Part shown: positions 19,004 to 30,366 of the stretch, piece by piece
Layout: the number at the start of each line of letters is the position of its first letter
Position numbering within the stretch: position 1 is the first letter of the stretch
Origin: Frondihabitans peucedani
GTDB taxonomy: Bacteria > Actinomycetota > Actinomycetes > Actinomycetales > Microbacteriaceae
Assembly: GCF_039537585.1 (NCBI RefSeq)
Contig: NZ_BAABAU010000001.1
Span: 186,001 to 250,000, forward strand
Direction: 5' to 3'
DNA length: 64,000 bases
Notes under the pieces: generated by a model
Told to the model about the DNA's origin: nothing
The model's database searches: none
What the model saw: only the letters and a program-made list of their open reading frames with translations
Program-made: the position numbers and the translations under genes

Positions 19004-19882
19004 ATGGCTTTGACGCCGGAAGACGTAGTCAACAAGCGGTTCCAGCCGACGAAGTTCCGTGAGGGCTACGACCAAGACGAGGTCGACGACTTCCTCGACG
19101 AGGTCGTCGTCGAGCTCCGCCGACTCGGCCAGGAGAACGAAGAGCTCCGCCAGCGCCTCGCCGCCGGCGAGTCGCGCATCGAGGAGCTCCAGAAGTCGGC
19201 CTCCGCCGCTCCTGCTGCCGCCCCGGTCGCCTCCGCTCCCGCCGCGCCCGAGCCGACTCCGGTCGCCGAGCCCGAGCCCGTCGCCGCAGCTCCCGAGCCG
19301 ACCCCCGAGCCCGAGCCGACCCCGGCACCGGCCCCTGCCGCCGCCGCCGTCTCCGCACCCCCGGCGTACACCGCCCCGAGCGCCGACGAGACCACCAGCA
19401 CCAACAACCTGCTGCAGCTCGCCCGCCGTCTCCACGAGGAGCACGTCCGCGAGGGCATCGAGAAGCGCGACCAGCTCATCGCCGAGGGTCACGCCACCGC
19501 CGCCCGCATCGTCTCCGAGGCCGAGGCCGCTCAGCGCGCCCAAGTCGAGCAGTTCGAGGCCGAGCACCGCGCGCAGGTCGAGAAGATCGAGGCCGAGCAG
19601 AAGGCCCGCACGGAGCAGTTCGACAACGAGTACCGCGCCCGCGCCGAGAAGATCGAGAACGAGCAGCGTGCGCAGGTCGAGCGCCTCGACAACGAGCGCA
19701 TCGGTCTCGAGCACCGCATCGAGAGCCTCCGCAGCTTCGAGAGCGAGTACCGCCAGAAGCTGAAGGGCTACATCGAGGGCCAGCTGCGCGAGCTCGAGGG
19801 CGACGGGGCCGGCTCGGCACCCGAGCCCGTCTCGGCTCAGTCCAGCGCGCCCGCGAGCTACCAGGGCTTTGGCTCGAACTAG
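19004..19882 (+). CDS. wag31: Polar growth protein DivIVA/Wag31
   Basis: A 292-residue DivIVA homologue (Wag31, antigen 84) that marks the cell poles and directs apical wall synthesis in Actinobacteria. The N-terminal domain begins MALTPEDVVNKRFQPTKFREGYDQDEVDDFL, containing the membrane-curvature-binding residues. An Ala/Pro/Glu-rich linker (about 70-125) separates it from a long coiled coil (about 135-265) with repeated EQFEAEHRAQVEKIEAEQ-type heptads. ATG 19004 follows GAGGTGA; the GTG at 18995 overlaps that site and is less likely. Confidence 0.96.
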   Translation: MALTPEDVVNKRFQPTKFREGYDQDEVDDFLDEVVVELRRLGQENEELRQRLAAGESRIEELQKSASAAPAAAPVASAPAAPEPTPVAEPEPVAAAPEPTPEPEPTPAPAPAAAAVSAPPAYTAPSADETTSTNNLLQLARRLHEEHVREGIEKRDQLIAEGHATAARIVSEAEAAQRAQVEQFEAEHRAQVEKIEAEQKARTEQFDNEYRARAEKIENEQRAQVERLDNERIGLEHRIESLRSFESEYRQKLKGYIEGQLRELEGDGAGSAPEPVSAQSSAPASYQGFGSN

Positions 19883-20483
19883 CACGGCCGCGACGAAGGC
19901 CAGTGTCCGCATGCTGCTGACACTGGCCTTCGTCGCTGTCATCGTCTATCTGCTCGACCAGGGCACCAAGTGGCTGGTCACGCACAACCTGACGCTCGGA
20001 CAAGACGTCGACGTCCTGGGCCCCTGGCTGAGGCTCCACTTCGTGAAGAACCCCGGAGCGGCGTTCTCGCTCGCGACCGGGTCGACCTGGGTCTTCTCCC
20101 TCGCCGCTGCGGCGGTCGTGGTCGCGATCATCGTCTTCGCGCGCAGGATCCACTCGTTCCGCTGGGCGCTCATGCTCGGGATGCTCCTCGGCGGCACGCT
20201 CGGCAACCTCACCGACCGGCTCTTCCGGGAGCCCGGCTTCGGCGTCGGCCACGTCGTCGACTTCATCTACCTCCCGTGGATCCTGCCCGCCATCTTCAAC
20301 GTCGCCGACACCTTCATCGTGTCGAGCATGGGGCTCCTGCTGCTGCTGACGCTGCTCGGCGTGGGGCTCGACGGGGTGCGGGCCTCGAAGCGCGTCGACG
20401 CCGACGGCGTGGGTTCCGACGAGGCCTCGGGCGTCGATCCTGCGCACCCGGTCGCTTCCGCTCCCGCCCGAGACGACTCGTGA
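19869..20483 (+). CDS. lspA: Lipoprotein signal peptidase
   Basis: A 204-residue LspA, the membrane aspartyl protease that removes signal peptides from diacylglyceryl-modified prolipoproteins. Four membrane segments and the conserved [20 protein letters not shown] and NVADTFI motifs, with the two catalytic aspartates in the last two, are visible. The C-terminal 40 residues are a non-conserved tail. The start is uncertain: TTG 19869 overlaps wag31 by 14 bases and gives a short N-terminal tail as in other actinobacterial LspA; ATG 19911 would begin directly at the first membrane segment. Confidence 0.93.
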   Translation: MARTSTAATKASVRMLLTLAFVAVIVYLLDQGTKWLVTHNLTLGQDVDVLGPWLRLHFVKNPGAAFSLATGSTWVFSLAAAAVVVAIIVFARRIHSFRWALMLGMLLGGTLGNLTDRLFREPGFGVGHVVDFIYLPWILPAIFNVADTFIVSSMGLLLLLTLLGVGLDGVRASKRVDADGVGSDEASGVDPAHPVASAPARDDS

Positions 20484-21403
20484 GCGAGACGAGGTCGCTG
20501 CCGGTCCCCGACGGGCTGGCGGGCGAGCGCGTCGACGCCGCTCTCGCGAAGCTGCTCGGCTTCAGCCGGACCTTCGCCGCCGAGGTGGCGGCCGCGGGCG
20601 GGGTCACGGTCGACCAGAAGACCGTCGGCAAGTCCGACCGCCTCGACGCAGGATCGTGGCTCGAGGTCACCTGGGAGCCGCGTCAGGGGCCGTCCGTGGT
20701 CGCGGCGTCCGTGCCCGGCATGGACATCGTCCACGACGACGACGACATCGTGGTCGTCGACAAGCCGGTGGGCGTCGCCGCTCACCCCTCGGTCGGCTGG
20801 ACCGGGCCCACCGTCCTCGGCGGACTCGCCGCAGCCGGCTTCGCGATCTCCACCAGCGGCGCCGCCGAGCGCGCCGGCATCGTGCACCGCCTCGACGTCG
20901 GGACCTCCGGGCTCATGGTCGTCGCGAAGTCGGAGCGCGCGTACACGCTGCTCAAGCAGGCGTTCCGCGAGCGGACGGTCGAGAAGATCTACAACGCGGT
21001 CGTGCAGGGCCACCCCGACCCGCTCACCGGCACGATCGACGCCCCGCTGGGCCGCCACCCCTCCTCGTCCTGGAAGTTCGCGGTCGTCGTCGACGGCAAG
21101 CCCTCGGTCACGCACTACGAGACGGTCGAGGCCTTCCGCGCCGCCTCGCTCCTCGAGATCCACCTCGAGACCGGGCGCACGCACCAGATCCGGGTCCACA
21201 TGGCCGCTCAGCGGCACCCCTGCGTGGGCGACACGCTCTACGGCGCCGACCCGACGCTGTCGGCCCGCCTGGGTCTGACGAGGCAGTGGCTGCACGCCGT
21301 CCAGCTCGCCTTCCACCACCCCGCCACGGGGGAGTGGGTGGAGTTCCGGTCGACCTACCCGGACGACCTCCGGCACGCCCTCGAGGTCCTCCGCGCCGCC
21401 TGA
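20480..21403 (+). CDS. RluA/RluD family 23S rRNA pseudouridine synthase
   Basis: A 307-residue pseudouridine synthase. An S4 RNA-binding domain at about residues 12-75 precedes the catalytic domain, with the catalytic aspartate in [15 protein letters not shown] (about 137-151), and the [12 protein letters not shown] segment. Homologues with this layout modify helix 69 or nearby 23S rRNA positions (RluD), but the target is not provable here. The GTG start overlaps the lspA stop by four bases; lspA-rluD pairing is common. Confidence 0.94.
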   Translation: MSETRSLPVPDGLAGERVDAALAKLLGFSRTFAAEVAAAGGVTVDQKTVGKSDRLDAGSWLEVTWEPRQGPSVVAASVPGMDIVHDDDDIVVVDKPVGVAAHPSVGWTGPTVLGGLAAAGFAISTSGAAERAGIVHRLDVGTSGLMVVAKSERAYTLLKQAFRERTVEKIYNAVVQGHPDPLTGTIDAPLGRHPSSSWKFAVVVDGKPSVTHYETVEAFRAASLLEIHLETGRTHQIRVHMAAQRHPCVGDTLYGADPTLSARLGLTRQWLHAVQLAFHHPATGEWVEFRSTYPDDLRHALEVLRAA

Positions 21404-21437
21404 GAGCGACACGCCCGACGATGTCGGCGGCCCCGGT

Positions 21438-21443
21438 TAGGCT
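21438..21443 (+). promoter_or_regulatory. Candidate -10 element (TAGGCT) upstream of dnaE
   Basis: TAGGCT in the 78-base gap between the pseudouridine synthase gene and dnaE, 38 bases before the TTG start. This would give dnaE a short leader containing its AGGAGG ribosome-binding site. Confidence 0.45.
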
Positions 21444-21481
21444 GATTCCGCCCCACTCGCGACGACCCTCCAGGAGGCGCT

Positions 21482-24997
<3,516 letters not shown>

Positions 24998-25056
24998 GGC
25001 GCGCGGTGCCGGCTCTGCCCGCGTCGATGTCGGTGGCTCGCCCTACCGTCTGAGGC

Positions 25057-26040
25057 ATGCCCGAGCCGATCCGCCAGTGGTGGTCGAGGCGCCAGGTGTC
25101 CCGCGGGGCCGAGGTGCCCTACCCCGTCGGCAGCTACCGCGACGCGTGGCAGTCGTTCCCGATGCTGGTGCGCCAGTACCACCCCGAGTTCAACGACGGC
25201 ATCGTCCTCAGCCAGATCCCGCCGGCGGCCGACGTGTTCCTGTGCTGGCAGTGCGACGTCGGGCACGTCTTCGTCGCGACGCCCGCCGAGCAGCGCTCCC
25301 GTCCGGGGCGGGAGCGGGAGCGCCGCCGCTCCTCGTGGTGCCCGGACTGCCTCGAGGGGGCGCGGCCCCGCACGCCCGCCATGCCGATGCGCGAGGGGCC
25401 GGTGGCCGAGGCGCCGGCCGGGCCGCGGGCGGTCGCTCCCGCGGTTCGGCGCGCTGGTGGTGCTGCCGGTGCTGCTGCTGCCTCTGGTGCTTCTGCTGCG
25501 CCCGCCCGTCCCGCCTCTGCCGCGCCTGCCCCGGCGCGCCGGTCACGGCAGGCTGCTCGCCCGGCCGCGAGCACCGTCTGCTCCAAGACCCCGGCTCTCC
25601 CGGCCGGCGAGCCCTTCGCCAGCGTCTGTGCCCCGTCGCCCGCGTCCGCCGTCGAAGGTGAGCTCCGTGCGTTCCTCCTCGAGCGCCTGGAGTTCACCGC
25701 GGGCCTCAACGCCATCCGGCTCGCCCGCCCGTTCTTCGATCACCTCGAGGCCTGGCCCGACGTGATCCTGCCCGAGCTCCGGGTCGCCGTCGAGTACGAC
25801 TCGACGGGGCGCTTCGGGCTCGAGCACGTGGGCCGGCGAGAAGAGGCCGACCGTCGTAAAGACAGGGCTCTCCGAGGGGCAGGATGGGAGGTCGTCCGCA
25901 TCCGCACGGGCCGCCTGCCCGCTCTCGGCCCGCATGACCTGCAGGTCGGCAGCCTCTCGAAGAAGGCGCTCGAGGCGCTCGTCGACGAGCTCCGCGTCAT
26001 CCGCGGCGCGCTCATCGTCGACGCCTACCTCCTGCGCTGA
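25057..26040 (+). CDS. Zinc-ribbon protein with C-terminal Vsr/DUF559-like nuclease domain
   Basis: A 327-residue protein of no assigned function. An N-terminal zinc ribbon is suggested by CWQC (Cys63, Cys66) and CPDC (Cys95, Cys98). A low-complexity Ala/Pro linker (about 110-195) follows. The C-terminal 120 residues have the pattern of a PD-(D/E)XK fold as in Vsr and DUF559 proteins: PDVILPELRVAVEYDS, then an Arg/Lys-rich helix (EEADRRKDRALRGAGWEVVRIR). The first half resembles zinc-ribbon proteins often annotated hypothetical in Actinobacteria. It converges on a GIY-YIG gene 13 bases away. A role in DNA repair or defence is possible but inferred. Confidence 0.7.
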   Translation: MPEPIRQWWSRRQVSRGAEVPYPVGSYRDAWQSFPMLVRQYHPEFNDGIVLSQIPPAADVFLCWQCDVGHVFVATPAEQRSRPGRERERRRSSWCPDCLEGARPRTPAMPMREGPVAEAPAGPRAVAPAVRRAGGAAGAAAASGASAAPARPASAAPAPARRSRQAARPAASTVCSKTPALPAGEPFASVCAPSPASAVEGELRAFLLERLEFTAGLNAIRLARPFFDHLEAWPDVILPELRVAVEYDSTGRFGLEHVGRREEADRRKDRALRGAGWEVVRIRTGRLPALGPHDLQVGSLSKKALEALVDELRVIRGALIVDAYLLR

Positions 26041-26053
26041 GGCGCCCTGCTGC

Positions 26054-26623
26054 TCACACCCGGAGCGACAGCGCCGCGCTCACCCACCGCGCGTGCGCGT
26101 CCCACGGGTCGGGCTGCCCTTCGGCGATCAGCGCCACGTGGGCCTCGAGTTCGGGGGAGCGGTCGAACCACTCGCTCCGGCCCAGCCGACAGGCCGCGAA
26201 CTGCACGTGCCGCGCGTGCTCGACCTGCCGGTCGCCGCGCTCGAAGGCGAGCAGCTCGTCGTGCCACAGGCGCGCCAGACGCTGCCGCGGGTTGGCTGTC
26301 GTGCCGATCTTGATCCTGCCCTCGAACCTGAGGTAGTAGACGACGTCGACGCGGGGCGCCGGCAGCTCGGAGTCGACCACGTCGCCGAAGCGCCACTCGC
26401 AGACCCCGCACGCTCGACCCGACGGGTACCGGACCGCGAGGCGTGAGCCGCAGGCGGGGCAGGGCTCCTCGGCCAGATCGACGACGCCCGAGTCGTCGTC
26501 GACGAAGTCGTGGGCGAGGGCGAGGTGGCGGTCGCAGAGGGGCACCGGTGCGTCGGCCGGCACCTCGCCCGCGCAGGATCCGCCCGCCCCTGCTCCCGAG
26601 CAGCGGCGCGCGACAGAAGGCAT
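26054..26623 (-). CDS. Zinc-ribbon GIY-YIG (T5orf172/MUG113-like) protein
   Basis: A 189-residue protein. A Cys4 zinc ribbon (CPAC at Cys55/Cys58 and CGVC at Cys72/Cys75) precedes a GIY-YIG-like domain: VVYYLRFEGRIKIGTTANPRQRL (about 94-116) holds the Tyr and the basic residues, and a Glu in VEHARHVQF and the GRSEWF motif at about 148-153 complete the T5orf172/MUG113 pattern. Such domains are predicted endonucleases, but this subfamily is uncharacterised. An N-terminal extension has two more Cys pairs (Cys8, Cys17, Cys30). It is convergent with the zinc-ribbon nuclease gene. Confidence 0.75.
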   Translation of the reverse strand: MPSVARRCSGAGAGGSCAGEVPADAPVPLCDRHLALAHDFVDDDSGVVDLAEEPCPACGSRLAVRYPSGRACGVCEWRFGDVVDSELPAPRVDVVYYLRFEGRIKIGTTANPRQRLARLWHDELLAFERGDRQVEHARHVQFAACRLGRSEWFDRSPELEAHVALIAEGQPDPWDAHARWVSAALSLRV

Positions 26624-26680
26624 GCCGCCACGCTATCCACAGCCCCCGACATCGGTCAGGCCCCTGGCCGACCCTCCCGA

Positions 26681-26686
26681 TAGTCT
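26681..26686 (+). promoter_or_regulatory. Candidate -10 element (TAGTCT) of leaderless hisD
   Basis: TAGTCT ends nine bases before the hisD ATG, and no ribosome-binding site is seen between them, consistent with a leaderless or near-leaderless transcript. Confidence 0.45.
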
Positions 26687-26695
26687 TGGACGGCC

Positions 26696-28006
26696 ATGAT
26701 CCAGACCACCGATCTCCGCGGGCAGAAGCCCAGCCGAAGCGAGCTCCTCGCTCTCATCCCGCGCGCCCGGGTCGACGTGTCCGTCGCCACCGAGGCCGCT
26801 GCGGAGCTCATCGCCGCCGTCCGCGAGCGGGGCGCCGACGCCCTGCTCGATCAGGCCGAGCGCTTCGACCGGGTCCGCCCCGCGGCCCTCCGGGTCTCCG
26901 CCGCCGAGATCCAGAGCGCTGTGGACGCGCTCGACCCCCTGGTCCGCGAGGCACTCGTCGAGTCGATCGCCCGGGTCACCGCGTCCAGCGCGGCCCAGGT
27001 GCCGCCCGAGCAGACGACGCACCCGGCACCGGGCGCCACGATCCTGCAGCGGTGGCAGCCGGTGGAGCGGGCCGGCGTCTACGTCCCCGGCGGCAAGGCC
27101 GTCTATCCGTCGAGCGTCGTCATGAACGTCGTGCCCGCACAGGTCGCCGGCGTCTCCTCCATCGCCCTGGTGTCTCCGGCTCAGGCCGCCTTCGGCGGGT
27201 CCGTCCACCCCACCATCCTCGGCGCCGCAGGCCTCCTCGGCATCGACGAGGTCTACTCGATCGGCGGAGCCGGTGCCATCGGTGCCCTGGCCTACGGCGT
27301 CGACTCGCTCGGGCTCGAGCCGGTGCAGGTCATCACGGGGCCCGGCAACAACTTCGTGGCAGCGGCCAAGCGCCTCGTGCGCGGCGTGGTGGGCATCGAC
27401 TCCGAGGCCGGGGCGACCGAGATCCTGGTCATCGCCGACGCCACCGCCGACGCGACCCTCGTCGCCGTCGACCTCATCAGCCAGGCCGAGCACGACGAGC
27501 AGGCGTCGGCGGTCCTGGTCACCGACTCGGCCGAGTTCGGCGCGCGCGTCGTGGCCGAGGTCGAGCGCCTCGCGCCACTCACGGCCAGCGCCGAGCGGGT
27601 CCTCACAGCCCTCGCCGGCCAGCAGTCGGCCGTCGTCCTCGTCGACGACCTCGAGGCCGCGGCGGCCTTCAGCAACGCCTACGGCCCGGAGCACCTCGAG
27701 ATCCAGACCGCCGACGACGACGCCACGCTGGGCCTCATCCAGAACGCCGGCGCCGTCTTCGTCGGCCCGCACACGCCGGTCAGCCTCGGCGACTACCTCG
27801 CGGGATCGAACCACGTGCTGCCGACCGGCGGGCAGGCCCGCTTCTCACCCGGCCTCGGGGCCTACACGTTCCTGCGGCCGCAGCAGATCGTCCGCTACGG
27901 GGCCGAGCCGCTCGAGGCGGTCGCCGAGCGCCTCATCGCCCTCTCGCGCGCCGAGCTCCTGCCCGCGCACGGCGAGGCCGTGGCAGCGCGCTTCGACCGG
28001 CCGTAG
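26696..28006 (+). CDS. hisD: Histidinol dehydrogenase
   Basis: A 436-residue HisD, which oxidises L-histidinol to L-histidine in two NAD-dependent steps with a zinc-bound active site. Family segments include RWQPVERAGVYVPGGKAVYPSSV, the GPGNNFVAAAKRLV loop, AGATEILVIAD, ISQAEHDEQASA with zinc and base residues, and GPEHLEIQ with the HTPVSLGDYLAGSNHVLPT segment. It stands apart from other his genes, next to nrdR, in this window. ATG 26696 has no clear ribosome-binding site, but a -10 hexamer lies just upstream. Confidence 0.97.
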   Translation: MIQTTDLRGQKPSRSELLALIPRARVDVSVATEAAAELIAAVRERGADALLDQAERFDRVRPAALRVSAAEIQSAVDALDPLVREALVESIARVTASSAAQVPPEQTTHPAPGATILQRWQPVERAGVYVPGGKAVYPSSVVMNVVPAQVAGVSSIALVSPAQAAFGGSVHPTILGAAGLLGIDEVYSIGGAGAIGALAYGVDSLGLEPVQVITGPGNNFVAAAKRLVRGVVGIDSEAGATEILVIADATADATLVAVDLISQAEHDEQASAVLVTDSAEFGARVVAEVERLAPLTASAERVLTALAGQQSAVVLVDDLEAAAAFSNAYGPEHLEIQTADDDATLGLIQNAGAVFVGPHTPVSLGDYLAGSNHVLPTGGQARFSPGLGAYTFLRPQQIVRYGAEPLEAVAERLIALSRAELLPAHGEAVAARFDRP

Positions 28007-28060
28007 CGCTGCGGTCCGACCACCTGATCGCCCGACGTCGCACGATATCCTGAGGCCACC

Positions 28061-28549
28061 ATGTTCTGCCCCTTCTGCCGTCACCCCGATTCCCGAGTCG
28101 TCGACTCCCGCACCAGCGACGACGGCACGTCCATCCGTCGTCGGCGCCAGTGCCCCAACTGCGGTCGCCGGTTCTCGACGACCGAGACGGCCAGCCTCGC
28201 GGTGATCAAGCGCAACGGCGTCCTCGAGCCCTTCAGCCGCGAGAAGATCATCTCCGGCGTCCGGAAGGCCTGCCAGGGGAGGCCCGTGACCGACGGCGAC
28301 CTCGCCGTGCTCGCGCAGAAGGTGGAGGAGGCCGTGCGGGCCAGCGGCGCGTCTCAGATCGATGCGAACGAGGTGGGGCTCGCGATCCTGCCGCCCCTCC
28401 GCGACCTCGACGAGGTCGCCTACCTCCGGTTCGCGAGCGTCTACCAGGCCTTCGAGTCGCTCGACGACTTCGAGGAGTCGATCCGGACCCTCCGCCAAGA
28501 CCACGCCGACAAGCAGGCCACCACGGGCTCCGCGGCGGCCGACCGGTGA
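28061..28549 (+). CDS. nrdR: Transcriptional repressor NrdR
   Basis: A 162-residue repressor of ribonucleotide reductase genes. The N-terminal zinc ribbon has Cys3, Cys6, Cys31 and Cys34 with the MFCPFC start and the [17 protein letters not shown] segment. An ATP-cone domain (about 49-139) with [16 protein letters not shown] senses dATP/ATP. The length is typical. The stop overlaps the pyrD start by four bases, an unusual coupling of deoxynucleotide control with pyrimidine synthesis. Confidence 0.97.
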   Translation: MFCPFCRHPDSRVVDSRTSDDGTSIRRRRQCPNCGRRFSTTETASLAVIKRNGVLEPFSREKIISGVRKACQGRPVTDGDLAVLAQKVEEAVRASGASQIDANEVGLAILPPLRDLDEVAYLRFASVYQAFESLDDFEESIRTLRQDHADKQATTGSAAADR

Positions 28550-29631
28550 CGACGTCGCAGGAGACCTCCGCCGAGACGCCGTCGCCTCGGGGCGGCCTCT
28601 ACCAGTTCGTCTTCACGAACTTCTTCGTCAGGATGGACCCGGAGCGGGCCCACCACTTCGCGTTCCGGTTCATCCGCGCCGTGCCGCGGGTCCCGATCCT
28701 GCGCACGGTCGTCCGACGAGCGACACGGCCGCACCGGTCGCTGCGCGTCGAGACCCTCGGCCTGAGGTTCCCGTCGCCGTTCGGTGTCGCGGCGGGCTTC
28801 GACAAAGACGCCACCGGCATCGCCGGGCTCGGGGCGCTCGGCTTCGGGCACGTCGAGGTGGGCACCATCACGGCCAAGCCGCAGCCCGGCAACGAGCGTC
28901 CGCGCCTCTTCCGCCTCGTCGCCGACCGCGCGGTCGTCAACCGCATGGGCTTCAACAACGGCGGCGCCGTCCGGGCCGCCGGCGTCATCGGGCGGGCGCG
29001 ACACCAGCGGCACCGGCCCGTCATCGGCGTCAACATCGGCAAGAGCCGGGTCGTCGAGGTCGACGACGCCGTCGCCGACTACCTCGTGTCGACCCGGCTG
29101 CTGGCGCCCCTGGCCGACTACCTCGCGGTGAACGTCTCGTCGCCCAACACGCCCGGCCTCCGCGGCCTGCAGGAGATCGAGAAGCTGACCCCGCTCCTGA
29201 CCGCGGTGCGAGACGCCGCGGGCAGCACGCCCGTCCTGGTGAAGATCGCCCCCGACCTCGACGACGACGCCGTCCGCGACGTCTCCCGCCTCGTCCTCGA
29301 CCTCGGTCTCGACGGCGTCATCGCCACCAACACGACGATCTCCCGCGACGGCCTCACCTCGAGCCCCGCGCTCGTCGAGGCAGCCGGTGCCGGCGGGCTC
29401 TCGGGCGAGCCCGTCGCAGCCCGGTCGCTCGAGGTCCTCCGGATCGTGCGCTCGATCGTGCCCAGGGAGCTCTGCGTCATCTCGGTGGGCGGCGTCTTCA
29501 CCGCCCGCGACGTCCACGAGCGGCTCGAGGCCGGCGCGACCCTGGTGCAGGGCTACACGGGGTTCCTCTACCTCGGCCCGCTCTGGGCCCGCCAGATCAA
29601 CCGCGGCCTGCGCGAGCTGCGTCGCGGCTGA
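28546..29631 (+). CDS. pyrD: Dihydroorotate dehydrogenase (quinone), class 2
   Basis: A 361-residue membrane-associated flavoenzyme that oxidises dihydroorotate to orotate and passes electrons to menaquinone. The N-terminal helical extension ([21 protein letters not shown]) is the class 2 membrane/quinone tunnel. The catalytic Ser lies in [15 protein letters not shown], and FMN-binding segments include [29 protein letters not shown] and ATNTTISR. The GTG start lies in the nrdR stop. It is the only pyrimidine gene in the window. Confidence 0.96.
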   Translation: MTTSQETSAETPSPRGGLYQFVFTNFFVRMDPERAHHFAFRFIRAVPRVPILRTVVRRATRPHRSLRVETLGLRFPSPFGVAAGFDKDATGIAGLGALGFGHVEVGTITAKPQPGNERPRLFRLVADRAVVNRMGFNNGGAVRAAGVIGRARHQRHRPVIGVNIGKSRVVEVDDAVADYLVSTRLLAPLADYLAVNVSSPNTPGLRGLQEIEKLTPLLTAVRDAAGSTPVLVKIAPDLDDDAVRDVSRLVLDLGLDGVIATNTTISRDGLTSSPALVEAAGAGGLSGEPVAARSLEVLRIVRSIVPRELCVISVGGVFTARDVHERLEAGATLVQGYTGFLYLGPLWARQINRGLRELRRG

Positions 29632-29674
29632 AACGGGGCGCCTGGGTTCGACGATCTCGTCGCGCGATCGTCCC

Positions 29675-29734
29675 GACACGCAGTCCGGCCCGGGACACCA
29701 GTCGTTGACGGTGTCCGGGGCCGGAATGCGCGTG
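29675..29734. repeat. Dispersed 60-base palindrome, copy A
   Basis: Two 25-base arms (29675-29699 and 29710-29734) with only four mismatches flank a 10-base loop; the inner 16 bp (TCCGGCCCGGGACACC with its partner) has one mismatch. It sits between convergent pyrD and the DUF3043 gene and may act as a bidirectional terminator, although it has no T run. A second copy of identical dimensions and related sequence is at 53076-53135. Confidence 0.8.
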
Positions 29735-29744
29735 GCGAGGCTGC

Positions 29745-30323
29745 TCAGCTCGGGAACTGGCCGCGCTTCACCTGCGGCTTGGGCAGGCGCATCGGCTTCA
29801 GCTGCAGCGCGCGCATGGCCGCGTACCAGCGGAGACCCGACTCGATCTTGTCGGCGCCGACCTTGTCGCCCAGCTTGCGGCGGATCCGCTGCCCGACGAG
29901 GAGGCAGTCGATGATGGCGACGATGAAGTAGGCCCAGAGCAGGATCAGGACGATCGACGAGGCGTTCGGCACGAGGCTGAGCAGGATCACGACGACCATG
30001 ATCGGGATCATCGCCTCGCCGACGCTGTAGCGGGCGTCGACGTAGTCGCGGACGAAGCGGCGCTGCGGGCCGCGGTCGCGTGCCGGCAGGAACTTCTCCT
30101 CGCCGTTCGCGAGGCCGATGCGGGCACGGTTGCGCTGCTCGGCGACACGGTCGCGCTGCGCCTTCTGGGCCTCCTTGCCCTTGGCGACGAGCGGACGCTG
30201 GTTGGCGGCCTCGCGCTCCTTGCGGGTCGGCGTGGGGCGCCCCTTGCCGGTGGCGGTGCCGTTGACGGTCGTCGAGCTGCCGTCGGTGGAGTTGTCGGGG
30301 GAGATGATGGGTGCCTTGGCCAC
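29745..30323 (-). CDS. DUF3043 family membrane protein
   Basis: A 192-residue protein of the actinobacterial DUF3043 family; its function is unknown. A long basic N-terminal region (with KGRPTPTRKEREAANQRPLV) leads to RRFVRDYVDARYSVGEAMIPIMV and then two hydrophobic segments (about 118-160) with a basic C-terminal tail. I chose GTG 30323, preceded by GAGGAT; the open frame extends upstream to 30368 but would overlap the promoter of the divergent M20 gene. Confidence 0.88.
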   Translation of the reverse strand: MAKAPIISPDNSTDGSSTTVNGTATGKGRPTPTRKEREAANQRPLVAKGKEAQKAQRDRVAEQRNRARIGLANGEEKFLPARDRGPQRRFVRDYVDARYSVGEAMIPIMVVVILLSLVPNASSIVLILLWAYFIVAIIDCLLVGQRIRRKLGDKVGADKIESGLRWYAAMRALQLKPMRLPKPQVKRGQFPS

Positions 30324-30352
30324 GGGTGATCCTCGCGTATCGTCGAAGAACC

Positions 30353-30358
30353 TAAGAT
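30353..30358 (+). promoter_or_regulatory. Candidate -10 element (TAAGAT) of a leaderless M20 peptidase gene
   Basis: TAAGAT is followed by eight bases and the ATG at 30367, so transcription should begin at or within two bases of the start codon. There is no ribosome-binding site. Only 43 bases separate this gene from the divergent DUF3043 gene. Confidence 0.5.
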
Positions 30359-30366
30359 TACCTGTC

